Assembly (NCBI RefSeq): GCF_900110915.1
Contig: NZ_FOFG01000001.1
Location: 62,001 to 126,000 of the forward strand
Length of the DNA: 64,000 nucleotides
Source of the DNA: Faunimonas pinastri
GTDB taxonomy: Bacteria > Pseudomonadota > Alphaproteobacteria > Rhizobiales > Afifellaceae
Direction of reading: 5' to 3'
Both the position numbers and the translations under genes were made by a program. The notes beneath the pieces are model-generated. The model made no database searches. It was not told the origin of the DNA and saw nothing but the letters and a program-made list of their open reading frames with translations. Below are positions 29,623 to 38,280 of the stretch, piece by piece (the stretch's first letter is position 1; the number at the start of each line of letters is the position of its first letter).

Positions 29623-29940
29623 ATGTCTGAGACGAATCTGAGTGGAATGGCTGCGCAAGCCGGGGCCGACGACGAAACCCAGCGCAAGGCTGAGGGGCTG
29701 GACAGCCAGATTTCTTCCCTCAAGTCCGAGATCGCCTCGCTCAGCTCCGCTTTCGCCGATTTCATCAAGGTCGGTGCGCGGGAGGGGCGCGAGACGCTGT
29801 CCCGCCAGACGGAGTATTACGTCGGCGAGGCCCGCGCGCTGGAAGAGGAGCTGGAAACCCAGATCAGCCGCAATCCGCTCACCGCAGTGCTCATCGCGCT
29901 CGGCCTCGGGTTCCTGATCGGGCTCCTGGCGCGTCGCTGA
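29623..29940 (+). CDS. DUF883/ElaB-YqjD-like membrane-anchored stress protein
   Basis: This 105-residue protein has a soluble amphipathic helical part (residues 20-85, DSQISSLKSEIASLSSAFADF and SRQTEYYVGEARALEEELET) and a C-terminal membrane helix (about 86-103, NPLTAVLIALGLGFLIGLLARR). This is the DUF883 layout of YqjD/ElaB, tail-anchored proteins linked to ribosome binding and stationary-phase stress in E. coli. It is four bases upstream of the next gene and so forms an operon with it. Confidence 0.88.
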   Translation: MSETNLSGMAAQAGADDETQRKAEGLDSQISSLKSEIASLSSAFADFIKVGAREGRETLSRQTEYYVGEARALEEELETQISRNPLTAVLIALGLGFLIGLLARR

Positions 29941-29944
29941 TCCC

Positions 29945-30406
29945 ATGTTCAACCTCCTTCGAACAGTCGGCCTCGCCTATGCCGTCGCCAATCTGAAGGA
30001 GCGGCTCAAGACGTTGGCGATCAAGGGCGTTCTCGCCGTCGTCGCGTTGATCGTGCTGCTCTACGCGCTGCTTTTCCTGCTGGTCTGCGCCTTCGCGGCG
30101 TTGTCCCACTGGGTCGGGCCGATCGGCGCCGCAGCGATCGTTGCCGCCGTTCTGATCGTCATCGCCGTCATACTGGTGGTGGTGGCGATGAAAATGGGTG
30201 CCTCGCCGGGTGGATCCTCGTCGAAGACCCAGGCTGCCGCGGCGATGCCGACCGATCAGATCCTGAACGCGGCGCGCAGTGGCTACGAGCGTATCAACAA
30301 CGTGGCGCGCCGTTCCCGCAGCCGCGCTCCATGGAAGAATCCGATCTACCAGCTGGCCGGAGCCGCGCTCCTGACCGGCGTGATCGTCGGGCGCCGGCGC
30401 AAGTAA
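29945..30406 (+). CDS. Holin-superfamily-III (YqjE-like) membrane protein
   Basis: This 153-residue protein has two strong membrane helices (about 28-54 and 61-84, VLAVVALIVLLYALLFLLVCAF and AAAIVAAVLIVIAVILVVVAM), then a soluble linker and a third weaker hydrophobic stretch near the end (YQLAGAALLTGVIVG). This is the pattern of the chromosomal holin-superfamily-III/YqjE proteins that pair with DUF883 genes. The pairing and absence of phage genes argue for a host stress role, not a phage holin. Start ATG 29945 lies 5 bases after the upstream stop. Confidence 0.8.
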   Translation: MFNLLRTVGLAYAVANLKERLKTLAIKGVLAVVALIVLLYALLFLLVCAFAALSHWVGPIGAAAIVAAVLIVIAVILVVVAMKMGASPGGSSSKTQAAAAMPTDQILNAARSGYERINNVARRSRSRAPWKNPIYQLAGAALLTGVIVGRRRK

Positions 30407-30512
30407 CGAACATGGCCCCGCCCCAGGGCGGACGTCTCTCGGGAGGCCCACCAGGGCGGCAGTCCCTCATCATAATGCGCGAGGCGCTCGCGCTCCAACA
30501 CGGAGACCTTCC

Positions 30513-30671
30513 ATGTCGATCGGCCTTATCATTCTGATCATTGTCATCCTGCTGCTGATCGGCGTTGTGCCGTCCTGGCCGCACAGCCGCGGCTGGGGTT
30601 ACGGTCCCTCCGGTATCGTCGGCGTGATCCTGATCATCCTGATCATTCTTCTGCTGATGGGCCGGATCTAA
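30513..30671 (+). CDS. DUF3309-like 52-residue membrane peptide
   Basis: This short open frame encodes two hydrophobic helices (residues 3-20, IGLIILIIVILLLIGVVP, and about 34-50, IVGVILIILIILLLMG) around the loop SWPHSRGWGYGPSG. That is the DUF3309 pattern, a tiny membrane protein found beside DUF883 and other stress genes in alphaproteobacteria. CGGAG lies 8 bases before the ATG. Length 52 residues is normal for the family. Function unknown. Confidence 0.85.
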   Translation: MSIGLIILIIVILLLIGVVPSWPHSRGWGYGPSGIVGVILIILIILLLMGRI

Positions 30672-30690
30672 AGTTCAGCCGAGCATCCGT

Positions 30691-30724
30691 TTCCACCGCT
30701 CGTCCTGTCGGATGGGCGGTGGAA
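30691..30724 (+). terminator. Inverted repeat, possible terminator after DUF3309 gene
   Basis: TTCCACCGC (30691-30699) pairs exactly with GCGGTGGAA (30716-30724), with 16 bases between. The following TTCATTTGG is a poor U-tract. Confidence 0.45.
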
Positions 30725-30836
30725 TTCATTTGGGGCAGCTTGACGCGGCGCGTCCGCAAAAGTATATCGCCCCTCGTGCTTTGGGTATCGCTCCGGCCGC
30801 ATCACAGCGGTTCGGATATTCCGCCCCAAGTCGTCT

Positions 30837-30913
30837 GGCAGCGTAGCTCAGTTGGTTAGAGCGTCGGACTCATAACCCGAAGGTCGGTGGTTCGATTCCA
30901 CCCGCTGCTACCA
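30837..30913 (+). tRNA. tRNA-Met (anticodon CAT)
   Basis: This is a complete cloverleaf with acceptor GGCAGCG/CGCTGCT, D-loop AGCTCAGTTGGTTAGAGC, anticodon stem-loop with CTCATAA, T-arm GGTTCGATTCC and encoded CCA. A CAT anticodon may be elongator Met, or Ile2 after lysidine modification by TilS. The GGTTAGAGC D-arm and overall sequence look like elongator Met, but the Ile2 possibility is not excluded. Confidence 0.93.
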
Positions 30914-31074
30914 TCAGCCCATTCAGTTCCCGGATCTGGCAGACAGGCGAACGCCTGTCGATGCTTGCAAGCCCGTTTCCGCTGCGGGTGGGCAGGGCTC
31001 CTCCGGTTCTCCCATTTTCTCCGTTGCGCACTCCCGCCGCTCGAGCGCGGGTCTGCCGCGAGCGCGCCTGAACG

Positions 31075-31101
31075 AAAAGGCCGCCGGACTTGCCGACGGC
31101 C
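31075..31101 (-). terminator. Rho-independent terminator of the TonB receptor gene
   Basis: On the minus strand a 9-bp stem (31101-31093 with 31087-31079, one G-T pair) has loop CAAGT and is followed by TTTTCG. It lies 21 bases past the receptor stop. The rest of 30914-31122 shows nothing else I can support. Confidence 0.82.
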
Positions 31102-31122
31102 TCGCTGTTCTTCGTCCGGTCC

Positions 31123-33342
31123 CTAAAACCGGTAGATCGCCGAACCCCGGAAAGTCCGCCCCGGGCTGGTGAAGTACTCCTTCGCCTGCGTCGTGGAATC
31201 CGGCAGCGCGACGGCGTTGTAGTACTTCTTGTCCAGGATGTTGAACACTCCGGCCGCCAGTCGCAGGCCCTTCACCTGCTTCGGCTCCCACCACCCATTC
31301 AGGTCGAACACCGCGTAACCCTGCGTCTTGTTGAAGTCCGACGTGTCGTCCTCGACCTTGTTGCGAGCCGTGGCGGCGGTCATCGAGAGATCCGCCCCCC
31401 ACGTATCGTCGGCATAGCCGAGGCCAAGGATGCCCTTCAGCGGGGGGATGGAGTTGAGGTGGATGTCCTCGTCGGTATCGCGGCCGACCGAATAGGCGAC
31501 AGACGTCCAGGCGCGCCAGTGCGGGCGGAACTGCCAGTGCGCATCGACCTGCCCGCCATAGATCTGCACATGGGCGCGGTTGATGTACTCGTAGACGCCA
31601 TACGGATAGCTGCCGCTGAGCCCCGCCGCGTCGGCCGTGGTGGTGATCGTGTCGATGAAGTTGCTGTAATAGTTGTTGAAGACGCTGATGCGGCCGCCCA
31701 TCCGGTCGTCGCCGAGCTTCGCGCCCAGAACGTATCCGTTGCTGGTCTCCGGCTTCAGGTCGGGATTGCCGATGCTGACATAGGTGCCGGAGCCGCCATA
31801 GGTCAGGTACAGTTCCGTGGCGCTCGGTGCGCGGAAGCCCTGCGACCACTGCGCGAACAGCGTCGCGGTCGGCGCCACGTCCCATTCCGCCAGGAGCTTC
31901 GGCGAAAGCCTGGAATCGCTGGACTTGCCGGGCAGGCCCTCATAGGCGGCATTGGCCGCGTAGCTTGCCGTATCCTGCGGCTCGTCGCGATACCAGTCGA
32001 AGCGCAGGCCCGGCGTGATGCGGACGCGGTCGTCGAAGAAGCCGATCCTGTCCTGCGCGAAGAGGCCCACCGCCGTTCCGTCGACGTCAGGCATGTCCGA
32101 CTGGTTCACATGCAGGAAGCTGCAACTGTAGATCCGTGCCGTGCAATTGTCGCGGCCGGCGGCATATTGCTCGGTCTCGGTGCGGATCACTTCGCCGCCC
32201 AGCGTGAACGCATGGGTCGCGGGGCCGGTGGCGAAGTTCTTCGTGAGTGAGCCCTTCAGCCCGTAGGAGTTCTCCTCCAGGTCGCTGTCGCGATCATATT
32301 CCCCGATCGGCGCAGTGAGCCGGTAGGCGGCGGTGTTGGTCTGGAGATTGACGCGCTGGAAGTAGGCGAGGAGATGCGCCTCGTCGATCGCCGCGTCGCC
32401 CTCCGCGCCCTTGTAGTCGTAGGTGGCGGAAACGCGCTTGCGCTTGCGGATCTCCTCCGTCGTATAGTCCCGGTAGGTCGTGCCCGCGCTGGTAAGCGTC
32501 TTCTCGTCCTTGTCGCGGGTGAAGACCTCGCCGGTCAGGCCGAAGACGCTGCCCTCGCCCAGATACTGGTGCAGCTTTACCAGGAAGTTGCCCTGGTCGT
32601 AATCGGCGGGATTGACCCTGGTTCGCGTGGCGCCGGTCCCGCCGATGCGGCCTTCGTTGTCGACCTCGTGGCCCTGCTTGTAGCCGCCCTGGAAGAGCAC
32701 GTAGGTGTTGCCGGACTTCGCCGCGAGCGCCTGATGCACGGACCAGCTGTCGTCCGCACTGTCGGCGGTCAGCTTGGTGATGCCGCCGACGGACTTGCCG
32801 TTCTGGAGCAGGTCTTCCGGATCCAGCGTCCGAAGCGCCAGCACGCCGCCGAGCGAACCCGTGCCGAAGAAGCTGGAATCGTTGGCCTTCAGCACGTCCA
32901 GCCGCGACAGCGAGTCGAAGTCGAAGCTGTTGATGCCGCCCTCGACGCCGCGCGCGCCATCGTTCAGCCACGGCACCTGGATGCTGTCGATCGTGGTCAG
33001 CACCCGGTTTTCGTCAAGTCCCAGGATGTTGACGCTGTTGTTGCTGGAGTTGAAGTTCACGCCCGCATCTACCAGCCGGCCATAGTCTTCGATGCTCTGG
33101 ACCTGCTTGTGGTCGAGCTCGTCGCGATCGGTCGTGGTGGTGAGCACAGCCGGCTTGCCCTGCGAGTCCAGGTCGAGCCTGTCGCTCGGCCGCCCGCTTT
33201 GCACAGTGATGGTGTTCAGCTCGATGTTGCCCTGCGCCGCCCCCGCGCTCGTTCCGGTTTCCTGGGCACAGGCAATGCCGGCGCCGGCCATCGCAAGGAC
33301 ACCGGCCGCTGCGCTGCTCAACAGCAATCTCTTGAAAAACAT
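31123..33342 (-). CDS. TonB-dependent haem/haemoprotein receptor
   Basis: The 739-residue outer-membrane protein has a signal peptide ending near ACAQE (about residue 26), a plug domain (about 50-180) with IDSIQVPWLNDGARGVEGG and SSFFGTGSLGG, and a 22-strand barrel ending SAIYRF with a C-terminal Phe. It carries FRAP at 503-506 and NPDL at 526-529, the FRAP/NPNL pair of TonB-dependent haem receptors such as HmuR/BhuA. The ATG at 33342 starts the signal peptide directly; TTG 33354 is less likely. No haem transport genes (hmuSTUV), exbBD or tonB are adjacent. The upstream gap 33343-33559 contains a possible TTGACG-N17-TATGCC promoter; no iron box could be assigned with confidence. Confidence 0.88.
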   Translation of the reverse strand: MFFKRLLLSSAAAGVLAMAGAGIACAQETGTSAGAAQGNIELNTITVQSGRPSDRLDLDSQGKPAVLTTTTDRDELDHKQVQSIEDYGRLVDAGVNFNSSNNSVNILGLDENRVLTTIDSIQVPWLNDGARGVEGGINSFDFDSLSRLDVLKANDSSFFGTGSLGGVLALRTLDPEDLLQNGKSVGGITKLTADSADDSWSVHQALAAKSGNTYVLFQGGYKQGHEVDNEGRIGGTGATRTRVNPADYDQGNFLVKLHQYLGEGSVFGLTGEVFTRDKDEKTLTSAGTTYRDYTTEEIRKRKRVSATYDYKGAEGDAAIDEAHLLAYFQRVNLQTNTAAYRLTAPIGEYDRDSDLEENSYGLKGSLTKNFATGPATHAFTLGGEVIRTETEQYAAGRDNCTARIYSCSFLHVNQSDMPDVDGTAVGLFAQDRIGFFDDRVRITPGLRFDWYRDEPQDTASYAANAAYEGLPGKSSDSRLSPKLLAEWDVAPTATLFAQWSQGFRAPSATELYLTYGGSGTYVSIGNPDLKPETSNGYVLGAKLGDDRMGGRISVFNNYYSNFIDTITTTADAAGLSGSYPYGVYEYINRAHVQIYGGQVDAHWQFRPHWRAWTSVAYSVGRDTDEDIHLNSIPPLKGILGLGYADDTWGADLSMTAATARNKVEDDTSDFNKTQGYAVFDLNGWWEPKQVKGLRLAAGVFNILDKKYYNAVALPDSTTQAKEYFTSPGRTFRGSAIYRF

Positions 33343-33559
33343 GGAAAGCCCCAACCCCCGTCGGAGAAAATCTGGCTGGCTCCCCGGAGGTGGCTTGCTG
33401 GGTCCGCCCGGTCACGGGTATGGCGGAACTCACGCGGCATACTTAAGTGGATAATTCTCGTCAAGTTTAACATTCGTCGTCTGCCTGCGGCGGCAGATCG
33501 AGGGGCGAGGGCCGTAGCCGCTCGCACCTCTGACGATCGAGATGCTCGAACCGATCCGC

Positions 33560-34957
33560 CTATTGCGGCCGGGCGAGCTTTGCCGGATCGAGCAGGTCCG
33601 CGGCCTGCGTCTCGTCGATCAGCCCGCGTTCCACCGCCAGCTCCGCCACCTTGCGGCCGAGCTTCAGGGCGTCCTTGGCCAGGCGGGCGCTTTCGGCATA
33701 GCCGATCACCGGCACCAGCGCCGTGACGATGCCGACGCTGGCGTCCAGATGCTCGCGGCAGCGATCCGCGTCCGCCCGGATGCCGCGCACGCAGAGCTCG
33801 GTCAGCGTCACCGTCGCCCGTTCCATAAGCTGCAGCGAGCTGTGGAGATTGTAGGCGATCAGCGGTTCCATCGCGTTCAGCTGCAACTGGCCGGCTTCGG
33901 CGGCCAGCGTCACGGCGAGGTCGTTGCCGATCACCTGGAAGCAGACCTGGTTCACCACCTCCGGGATCACCGGGTTGACCTTGCCCGGCATGATGGAGGA
34001 GCCGGGCTGCATTTCCGGCAGCAGGATCTCGCCGATACCGCCGCGCGGACCGCTGGAGAGAAGCCGGAGATCGTTGGCGATCTTGGAGAGCTTGGTGGCC
34101 GTCCGCTTCAGCATGGCGGAGAAGAGCACGAAGCCGCCCATGTCCCAGCTCGCCTCGACGAGATTGGAGGCGAGCACCAGCTTCTCGCCGCTGATCCCGG
34201 CGAGTTCCGCCACCGCCTCCGGGGCGTAGCCCCTGGGCGCGTTCAGCCGCGTGCCGATCGCCGTGCCCCCGAGATTGACCTCCAGCAGCAGCGGCGTGAT
34301 TTCGGAAAGACGCGACACGTCCTCCCGCAGCACGGTGGCGAAGGCGGAGAATTCCTGCCCCAGCGTCATCGGCACGGCATCCTGAAGCTGCGTGCGGCCG
34401 AGCTTGACGATATCGGCGAAGGCTTCGCCGCGCTCATCGAACGCGTCGGCCAGTCCGGTGAGGGCCGTCGAGAGGGAATGCTGCGCCAGCACGAGCGAGA
34501 GCCGCATGGCCGTCGGATAGACGTCGTTGGTGGACTGCGACCGGTTCACGTCGTCATTCGGGTGAATACGGTCGTAGGTGCCGAGTTCGCCGCCGAGGCG
34601 AAGATTGGCGAGGTTCGCGACCACCTCGTTCATGTTCATGTTGAGCGAAGTGCCGGCGCCGCCCTGGATCGCGTCGATGGGGAAGGCGTCATGATGCGCG
34701 CCGCCGATGATCTCCGCCGTCACCGCCTCGATGGCGTCGGCCTTGTCGGCGGACAGGTGTCCGATCCGGGCGTTGACCCGCGCCGCCGCCTGCTTGGTCA
34801 TGGCGAGTGCGACGATCATCGCGGGAAAGCGGCTGACCGGCGTGCCGGAAATCTCGAAATTATGCCGCGCCCGTTCCGTCTGCGCGCCCCAGAGCGCGTC
34901 TGCCGGCACGTCAATCGTGCCAAGGCTGTCCGTTTCGACCCTGACGGCCTCCGTCAT
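33560..34957 (-). CDS. aspA: AspA, aspartate ammonia-lyase
   Basis: AspA interconverts aspartate with fumarate and ammonia. The 465-residue member of the fumarase/aspartase superfamily has the catalytic loop GSSIMPGKVNPV (319-330) followed by IPEVVNQVCFQVIGND, which is aspartase-like; class-II fumarases have a different run after NP. NEVVANLANLRLGG and HPNDDVNRSQSTND are the other two superfamily boxes. Most AspA have A where this one has G in MPGK, so fumarase side activity is conceivable. It is a single gene between the haem receptor and the GMC operon. Confidence 0.88.
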   Translation of the reverse strand: MTEAVRVETDSLGTIDVPADALWGAQTERARHNFEISGTPVSRFPAMIVALAMTKQAAARVNARIGHLSADKADAIEAVTAEIIGGAHHDAFPIDAIQGGAGTSLNMNMNEVVANLANLRLGGELGTYDRIHPNDDVNRSQSTNDVYPTAMRLSLVLAQHSLSTALTGLADAFDERGEAFADIVKLGRTQLQDAVPMTLGQEFSAFATVLREDVSRLSEITPLLLEVNLGGTAIGTRLNAPRGYAPEAVAELAGISGEKLVLASNLVEASWDMGGFVLFSAMLKRTATKLSKIANDLRLLSSGPRGGIGEILLPEMQPGSSIMPGKVNPVIPEVVNQVCFQVIGNDLAVTLAAEAGQLQLNAMEPLIAYNLHSSLQLMERATVTLTELCVRGIRADADRCREHLDASVGIVTALVPVIGYAESARLAKDALKLGRKVAELAVERGLIDETQAADLLDPAKLARPQ

Positions 34958-35033
34958 GAGCTTTCCTCCTTGAGCGGACTGCCTGCCGCGTTTCTTCTGC
35001 GCCGCCCACCTTCTCGCAATGGCGGGTGGCTGG

Positions 35034-36674
35034 CTAGAGTTCGCCGCGCTTCGCCAGTGTCTCGATGCGGTCGGCCGTGCGCAGCGCGATCGCCTGGATC
35101 GTCAGCGAGGGGTTCACGCCGCCGACCGTCGGGAAGACGGAACCGTCGCAGACCCAGAGATTAGGGATGTCCCAGGAGCGGCAATCCGCGTTCACGACGC
35201 TGGTGCGGGGATCGTCGCCCATCCGCGCCGTGCCGTTCAAATGATTGGTGTCGTCCTCCTGCCGGAAGGTTTTCCTGGCGCCCCCGGCGAGCAGGTTCTG
35301 CTCCATCTGGTCGAGCGCGTGGGCGATCAGAGCCTTGTCGTTGTCGGTCCAGCTATAGGTCACGCGCGCGACGCGCAGCCCGTATTGATCGACCTCGTCG
35401 GCCAGCGTGACCCTGTTGGTCTCCACCGGCAGCATTTCGCCCACCATCTTGACGCCGACCTGATGATTGTAGAGCTCCATCTCGCGGCGGAGTTCCTCGC
35501 CCCACAGGCCGCGCGAGCCGGTCTGCACCGAGGCCCATTCCTGCGGCAGCGGACCCTGGCTCATCCAGCAATAGCCGCCGAAGAAATCCTTCCGATCCTC
35601 GTAGTTCCAGTGCTCGGTCATCGCGAGCGAGGGCGGACCCTTGTTCCAGCGGACCTCGTCGTCCATCTGGCCCCAGACGCCCTGGTTGCTCTGCGTCATC
35701 AGATACCTGCCGACCGCGCCGGATGAGTTGGCGAGCCCATCCGGGAAGCGCTCGTTGGCGGAGGCGAGCAGCAGGCGCGGCGTCTCGATCGCATAACCGG
35801 CGACCACGACGTTCTTCGCCCGCTGAAAGCGCCATTGGCCGTTCCGATGATAGTGAACCCCGGTGGCGAGACCCCGCGCGTCCGTCTCGATGCGGCCGAC
35901 CATCGCGAGATCGCGGATCTCGGCGCCTGCCTTCAGCGCGCGCGGCAGCCAGACGGTAAGGGCGCTCTGCTTGGCGTTGGTGGAACAGCCGATGCGGCAG
36001 AAGCCGCGATAGACGCAGGGCGGGGATTCGCCATGCGGCGCGGACACGGTGGCGAGCGGCGTCGGCGACCATTTGTAGCCCATGGCCTCGCAGCCCCGGG
36101 CGAGCACCTTGCCGACGGCGTTCAGTTCGTGCGGGCGATAGGGATAGCGCGGCCGCTTGGGGCCCCAGGGATAGGTCACCGGGCCGGAGATCGTGAGCGC
36201 GCGCTCGGCCTGGGCGTAATAGCCCCACATTTCCCGCCAGTCGAGCGGCCAGTCAACGCCGTAGCCCAACGTGGAGCGCGCCTTGAACCATTCCGGCCGG
36301 AAGCGCAGCGACACCATCGCGTAGTGCACGGTGGAGCCGCCGACCGCCTTGCCGGAATTGTTGGCGCCCATCTTCAGCGGGTTGTCGCCGTCGACGAGCC
36401 GCTGGTCGGTCCAGTAGAGCTTGGACTGCTCCTCCTCGTCGGAAGCGAAATCCTCCAGCGGCCGGTAATACGCGCCGGCATCCATCGCCACGACGGAGAA
36501 GCCCTTTTCCGCCAGCCGACAGGCGAGGGTCCCGCCGCCCGCGCCCGTGCCGACGATGACGAAATCCACCGCCTCGTCCTCGCGGAACTGGCGCATCGGC
36601 ACCCACGCACCGACCTTGAAAACGTCCGGCGCCTGGTTCCCCGTGGCGCGCGGCCCCTCGTCGATCTCAGACAA
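35034..36674 (-). CDS. GMC-family flavoprotein dehydrogenase, gluconate-2-dehydrogenase-like large subunit
   Basis: This 546-residue FAD enzyme oxidises a sugar, sugar acid or alcohol. The FAD-binding motif VDFVIVGTGAGGGTLACRLAEKG lies at 36-58, the second GMC signature GGSTVHYAM at about 112-120, and the catalytic His/Asn pair in NHLNGTARMG and VNPSLTIQA near the end. CVYRGFCRIGC has Cys220, Cys226 and Cys230, spaced as in the 3Fe-4S-containing FAD glucose/gluconate dehydrogenases. TTG 36674 is taken as start because it overlaps the upstream gene by 8 bases and has GGGAG 10 bases before it; a longer ATG frame from 36767 would run through the neighbour. The substrate is unknown. Confidence 0.83.
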   Translation of the reverse strand: MSEIDEGPRATGNQAPDVFKVGAWVPMRQFREDEAVDFVIVGTGAGGGTLACRLAEKGFSVVAMDAGAYYRPLEDFASDEEEQSKLYWTDQRLVDGDNPLKMGANNSGKAVGGSTVHYAMVSLRFRPEWFKARSTLGYGVDWPLDWREMWGYYAQAERALTISGPVTYPWGPKRPRYPYRPHELNAVGKVLARGCEAMGYKWSPTPLATVSAPHGESPPCVYRGFCRIGCSTNAKQSALTVWLPRALKAGAEIRDLAMVGRIETDARGLATGVHYHRNGQWRFQRAKNVVVAGYAIETPRLLLASANERFPDGLANSSGAVGRYLMTQSNQGVWGQMDDEVRWNKGPPSLAMTEHWNYEDRKDFFGGYCWMSQGPLPQEWASVQTGSRGLWGEELRREMELYNHQVGVKMVGEMLPVETNRVTLADEVDQYGLRVARVTYSWTDNDKALIAHALDQMEQNLLAGGARKTFRQEDDTNHLNGTARMGDDPRTSVVNADCRSWDIPNLWVCDGSVFPTVGGVNPSLTIQAIALRTADRIETLAKRGEL

Positions 36675-37308
36675 TGCGGCGGTTCTCCCGTCTGGCTTTT
36701 TCTTCGCCGCCGGGATGGGCCTCGGCGGCTTCCCAGGGATCGCGCTTGTTGAAGTCCATGCGGACATAGCCGCGGGGGCTCGCCGGTCCGCCGAAGCCGA
36801 TCTCGCTCCACGCGGTCGGGTGGGCGTAATAAGCGTTGGTGATGTCGGGTATGACGCGCTTGGAGAAGAAGAGGGCCGGAGGCATGTCGCCCCAGGCCGG
36901 GTTCTTCAGTTCGTCCCTCTGCATGGCGTGGAGAAGGGCGTCCTGCTCCGCCGCCGGGAGATCGGCGAAGGAGCCGCGATGCCTGTCGCTGGCTTCCGCC
37001 TGCAGCGCCGCGATGCCGCGCCGCCACGCTTCCCGCTCCTCGGGCACGCCGGCATAACGGTAGCCTTCCTGACGGTCCTCATGGAGTTTGAGATCGACAT
37101 AGGCCGGCAGCGGCACCGGCGGACGATCGGACGGTTGCGGCAGGATGCGGCCGCAGATCGCCTGAACGACCGGCCATTCCTCCGCCGTGAAGAAACGCGG
37201 GCCGGGATGGACGGAGAGGCGCTTGTCCACGACCTCCCGCGTCTTCTCGTTCCAGGACTGGGTGAAGCGCTTGTCGAGAACGTCGTAGCCGGGATAGCGC
37301 TCGTTCAT
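36667..37308 (-). CDS. Gluconate-2-dehydrogenase subunit-3-like protein
   Basis: This 213-residue protein matches the small (gamma) subunit family of membrane FAD dehydrogenases: FFTAEEWPVVQAICGRILPQPSD near residues 40-62 and FFSKRVIPDITNAYYAHPTAWSEIGFGGPASPRGYV near 147-182. Unlike many members, it lacks an obvious Tat signal; the N-terminus is soluble. The partner flavoprotein overlaps its 3' end. Its own ATG overlaps the stop of the upstream membrane gene (ATGA). It should chaperone or couple the large subunit to the membrane. Confidence 0.85.
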   Translation of the reverse strand: MNERYPGYDVLDKRFTQSWNEKTREVVDKRLSVHPGPRFFTAEEWPVVQAICGRILPQPSDRPPVPLPAYVDLKLHEDRQEGYRYAGVPEEREAWRRGIAALQAEASDRHRGSFADLPAAEQDALLHAMQRDELKNPAWGDMPPALFFSKRVIPDITNAYYAHPTAWSEIGFGGPASPRGYVRMDFNKRDPWEAAEAHPGGEEKARRENRRIV

Positions 37309-38273
37309 CGCCGATGCCTTTCGATCAGCCGCAACGCCGCCAGACCGCCAAGCGCCAGCCCGGCGAAGCTGGGCGGGGCCGGGAGCGGCGGTCCGTCCAC
37401 CACGTTCTGCCGCCAGTTCTTCCAGCCTCCCATGGCGCGCGACACGCCATAGGCATGGAAGCCGACGCCGCCGACGCCGAGAATCGCGGTGACCGCCAAC
37501 CAGATGCGCGACCAGCGGTGTCGCTTGCGCGGCGGGCTGACGGCGGCCTCCAGCATGAGCGCGGCCGCGACCGGCGGCATGGTGACGGGGAGCAGCATGG
37601 CCGGATTGTGGAAGGCGCCGCGGAAATGCAGGAGCCCGGCTTCGCCGACGGTGCCGAAAAGGCCGAGGCCGGTCAGCGCCGCCAGCACCCGGCTCGTGCG
37701 AAGGCCCAGGAGCTGCGGCTCGGTGCCTGCAGGCGCTTCCCGCACGCGCTCGGCCATGAAACCCATCATGCCGGACAGGGAGAGCGCGGCGGGCGCGCCG
37801 ATCGGCGCGGAATAGAAGAGGTTCAGCCAGGAGAGGCCACCCGGCTCCTTGGTGACGTTGTAGAGGTGAAAGCCGGTGCCCACGATGCCGGTCAGGCCCG
37901 CCGCTGCATAGGCGGCGTCGCGCATCCTGTGCGAGCCGTGCTTGCGGGTGGTCGCGCCGTGGAGGCTCGCGGCGATGGAGCAGGCCGATACGATCAGCGG
38001 CAGGAACATCGCGCGGTTCTGGAAGTCGCCGCGATAATGCTCCACGCCGCTATCGGCAAAGACGGAGCCGCCGAGAAGTGCTGCCGCGCCATGCAGCAGC
38101 CAGGCGTCCTGCCGGTTGCTGCCGGTGCGCCGTACATGAGTTGCGGTTTCAACCGCGGCCGCGGGAGCTTTCGCCAGCGCCTTTGTCGCCCGCGCCTGCA
38201 GCATGGCGTGCGCCATATCCACGGCGAAGGAGGAAAGCGTCGGGGGAGGGGGGCGGCGTTTCAGTCCGAACAT
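37305..38273 (-). CDS. Uncharacterised polytopic membrane protein of the GMC operon
   Basis: Function not recognised. The 322-residue protein has a soluble N-terminus (1-65) and about six to eight membrane helices (for example ALLHGAAALLGGSVFADSG, RAMFLPLIVSACSIAASL, AAAGLTGIVGTGFHLYNVT, VLAALTGLGLFGTVGEAGLL and IWLAVTAILGVGGVGFHAYG). Two internal repeats are visible: each half has a helix followed by HYRGDFQN or HFRGAFHN and then AMFLP/AMLLP, and each half also has a VG-GFH-Y helix. The protein therefore looks like a tandem duplication of a three-to-four-helix unit. The conserved His residues could hold haem or quinone. No CxxCH is present. ATGA overlap with the next gene. Confidence 0.7.
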   Translation of the reverse strand: MFGLKRRPPPPTLSSFAVDMAHAMLQARATKALAKAPAAAVETATHVRRTGSNRQDAWLLHGAAALLGGSVFADSGVEHYRGDFQNRAMFLPLIVSACSIAASLHGATTRKHGSHRMRDAAYAAAGLTGIVGTGFHLYNVTKEPGGLSWLNLFYSAPIGAPAALSLSGMMGFMAERVREAPAGTEPQLLGLRTSRVLAALTGLGLFGTVGEAGLLHFRGAFHNPAMLLPVTMPPVAAALMLEAAVSPPRKRHRWSRIWLAVTAILGVGGVGFHAYGVSRAMGGWKNWRQNVVDGPPLPAPPSFAGLALGGLAALRLIERHRR

Positions 38274-38280
38274 GGCGGGC

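Noticed and set aside
27241-29952. 903-codon minus-strand open frame covering mnmA and the AI-2E transporter
   Set aside because: It runs antisense through mnmA and out of frame through the transporter gene; its product is low-complexity Arg/Gly/Ala sequence. A GC-rich shadow.
29945-30406. Holin-like protein as a sign of a prophage
   Set aside because: No other phage gene is nearby. The DUF883 plus holin-superfamily-III pair is a normal chromosomal stress operon.
33560-34957. Calling this gene fumarase (fumC)
   Set aside because: The catalytic loop continues VIPEVVNQVCF and then VIGND, which is the aspartase pattern. FumC has a different run after the NP, although MPGK itself is shared with FumC.
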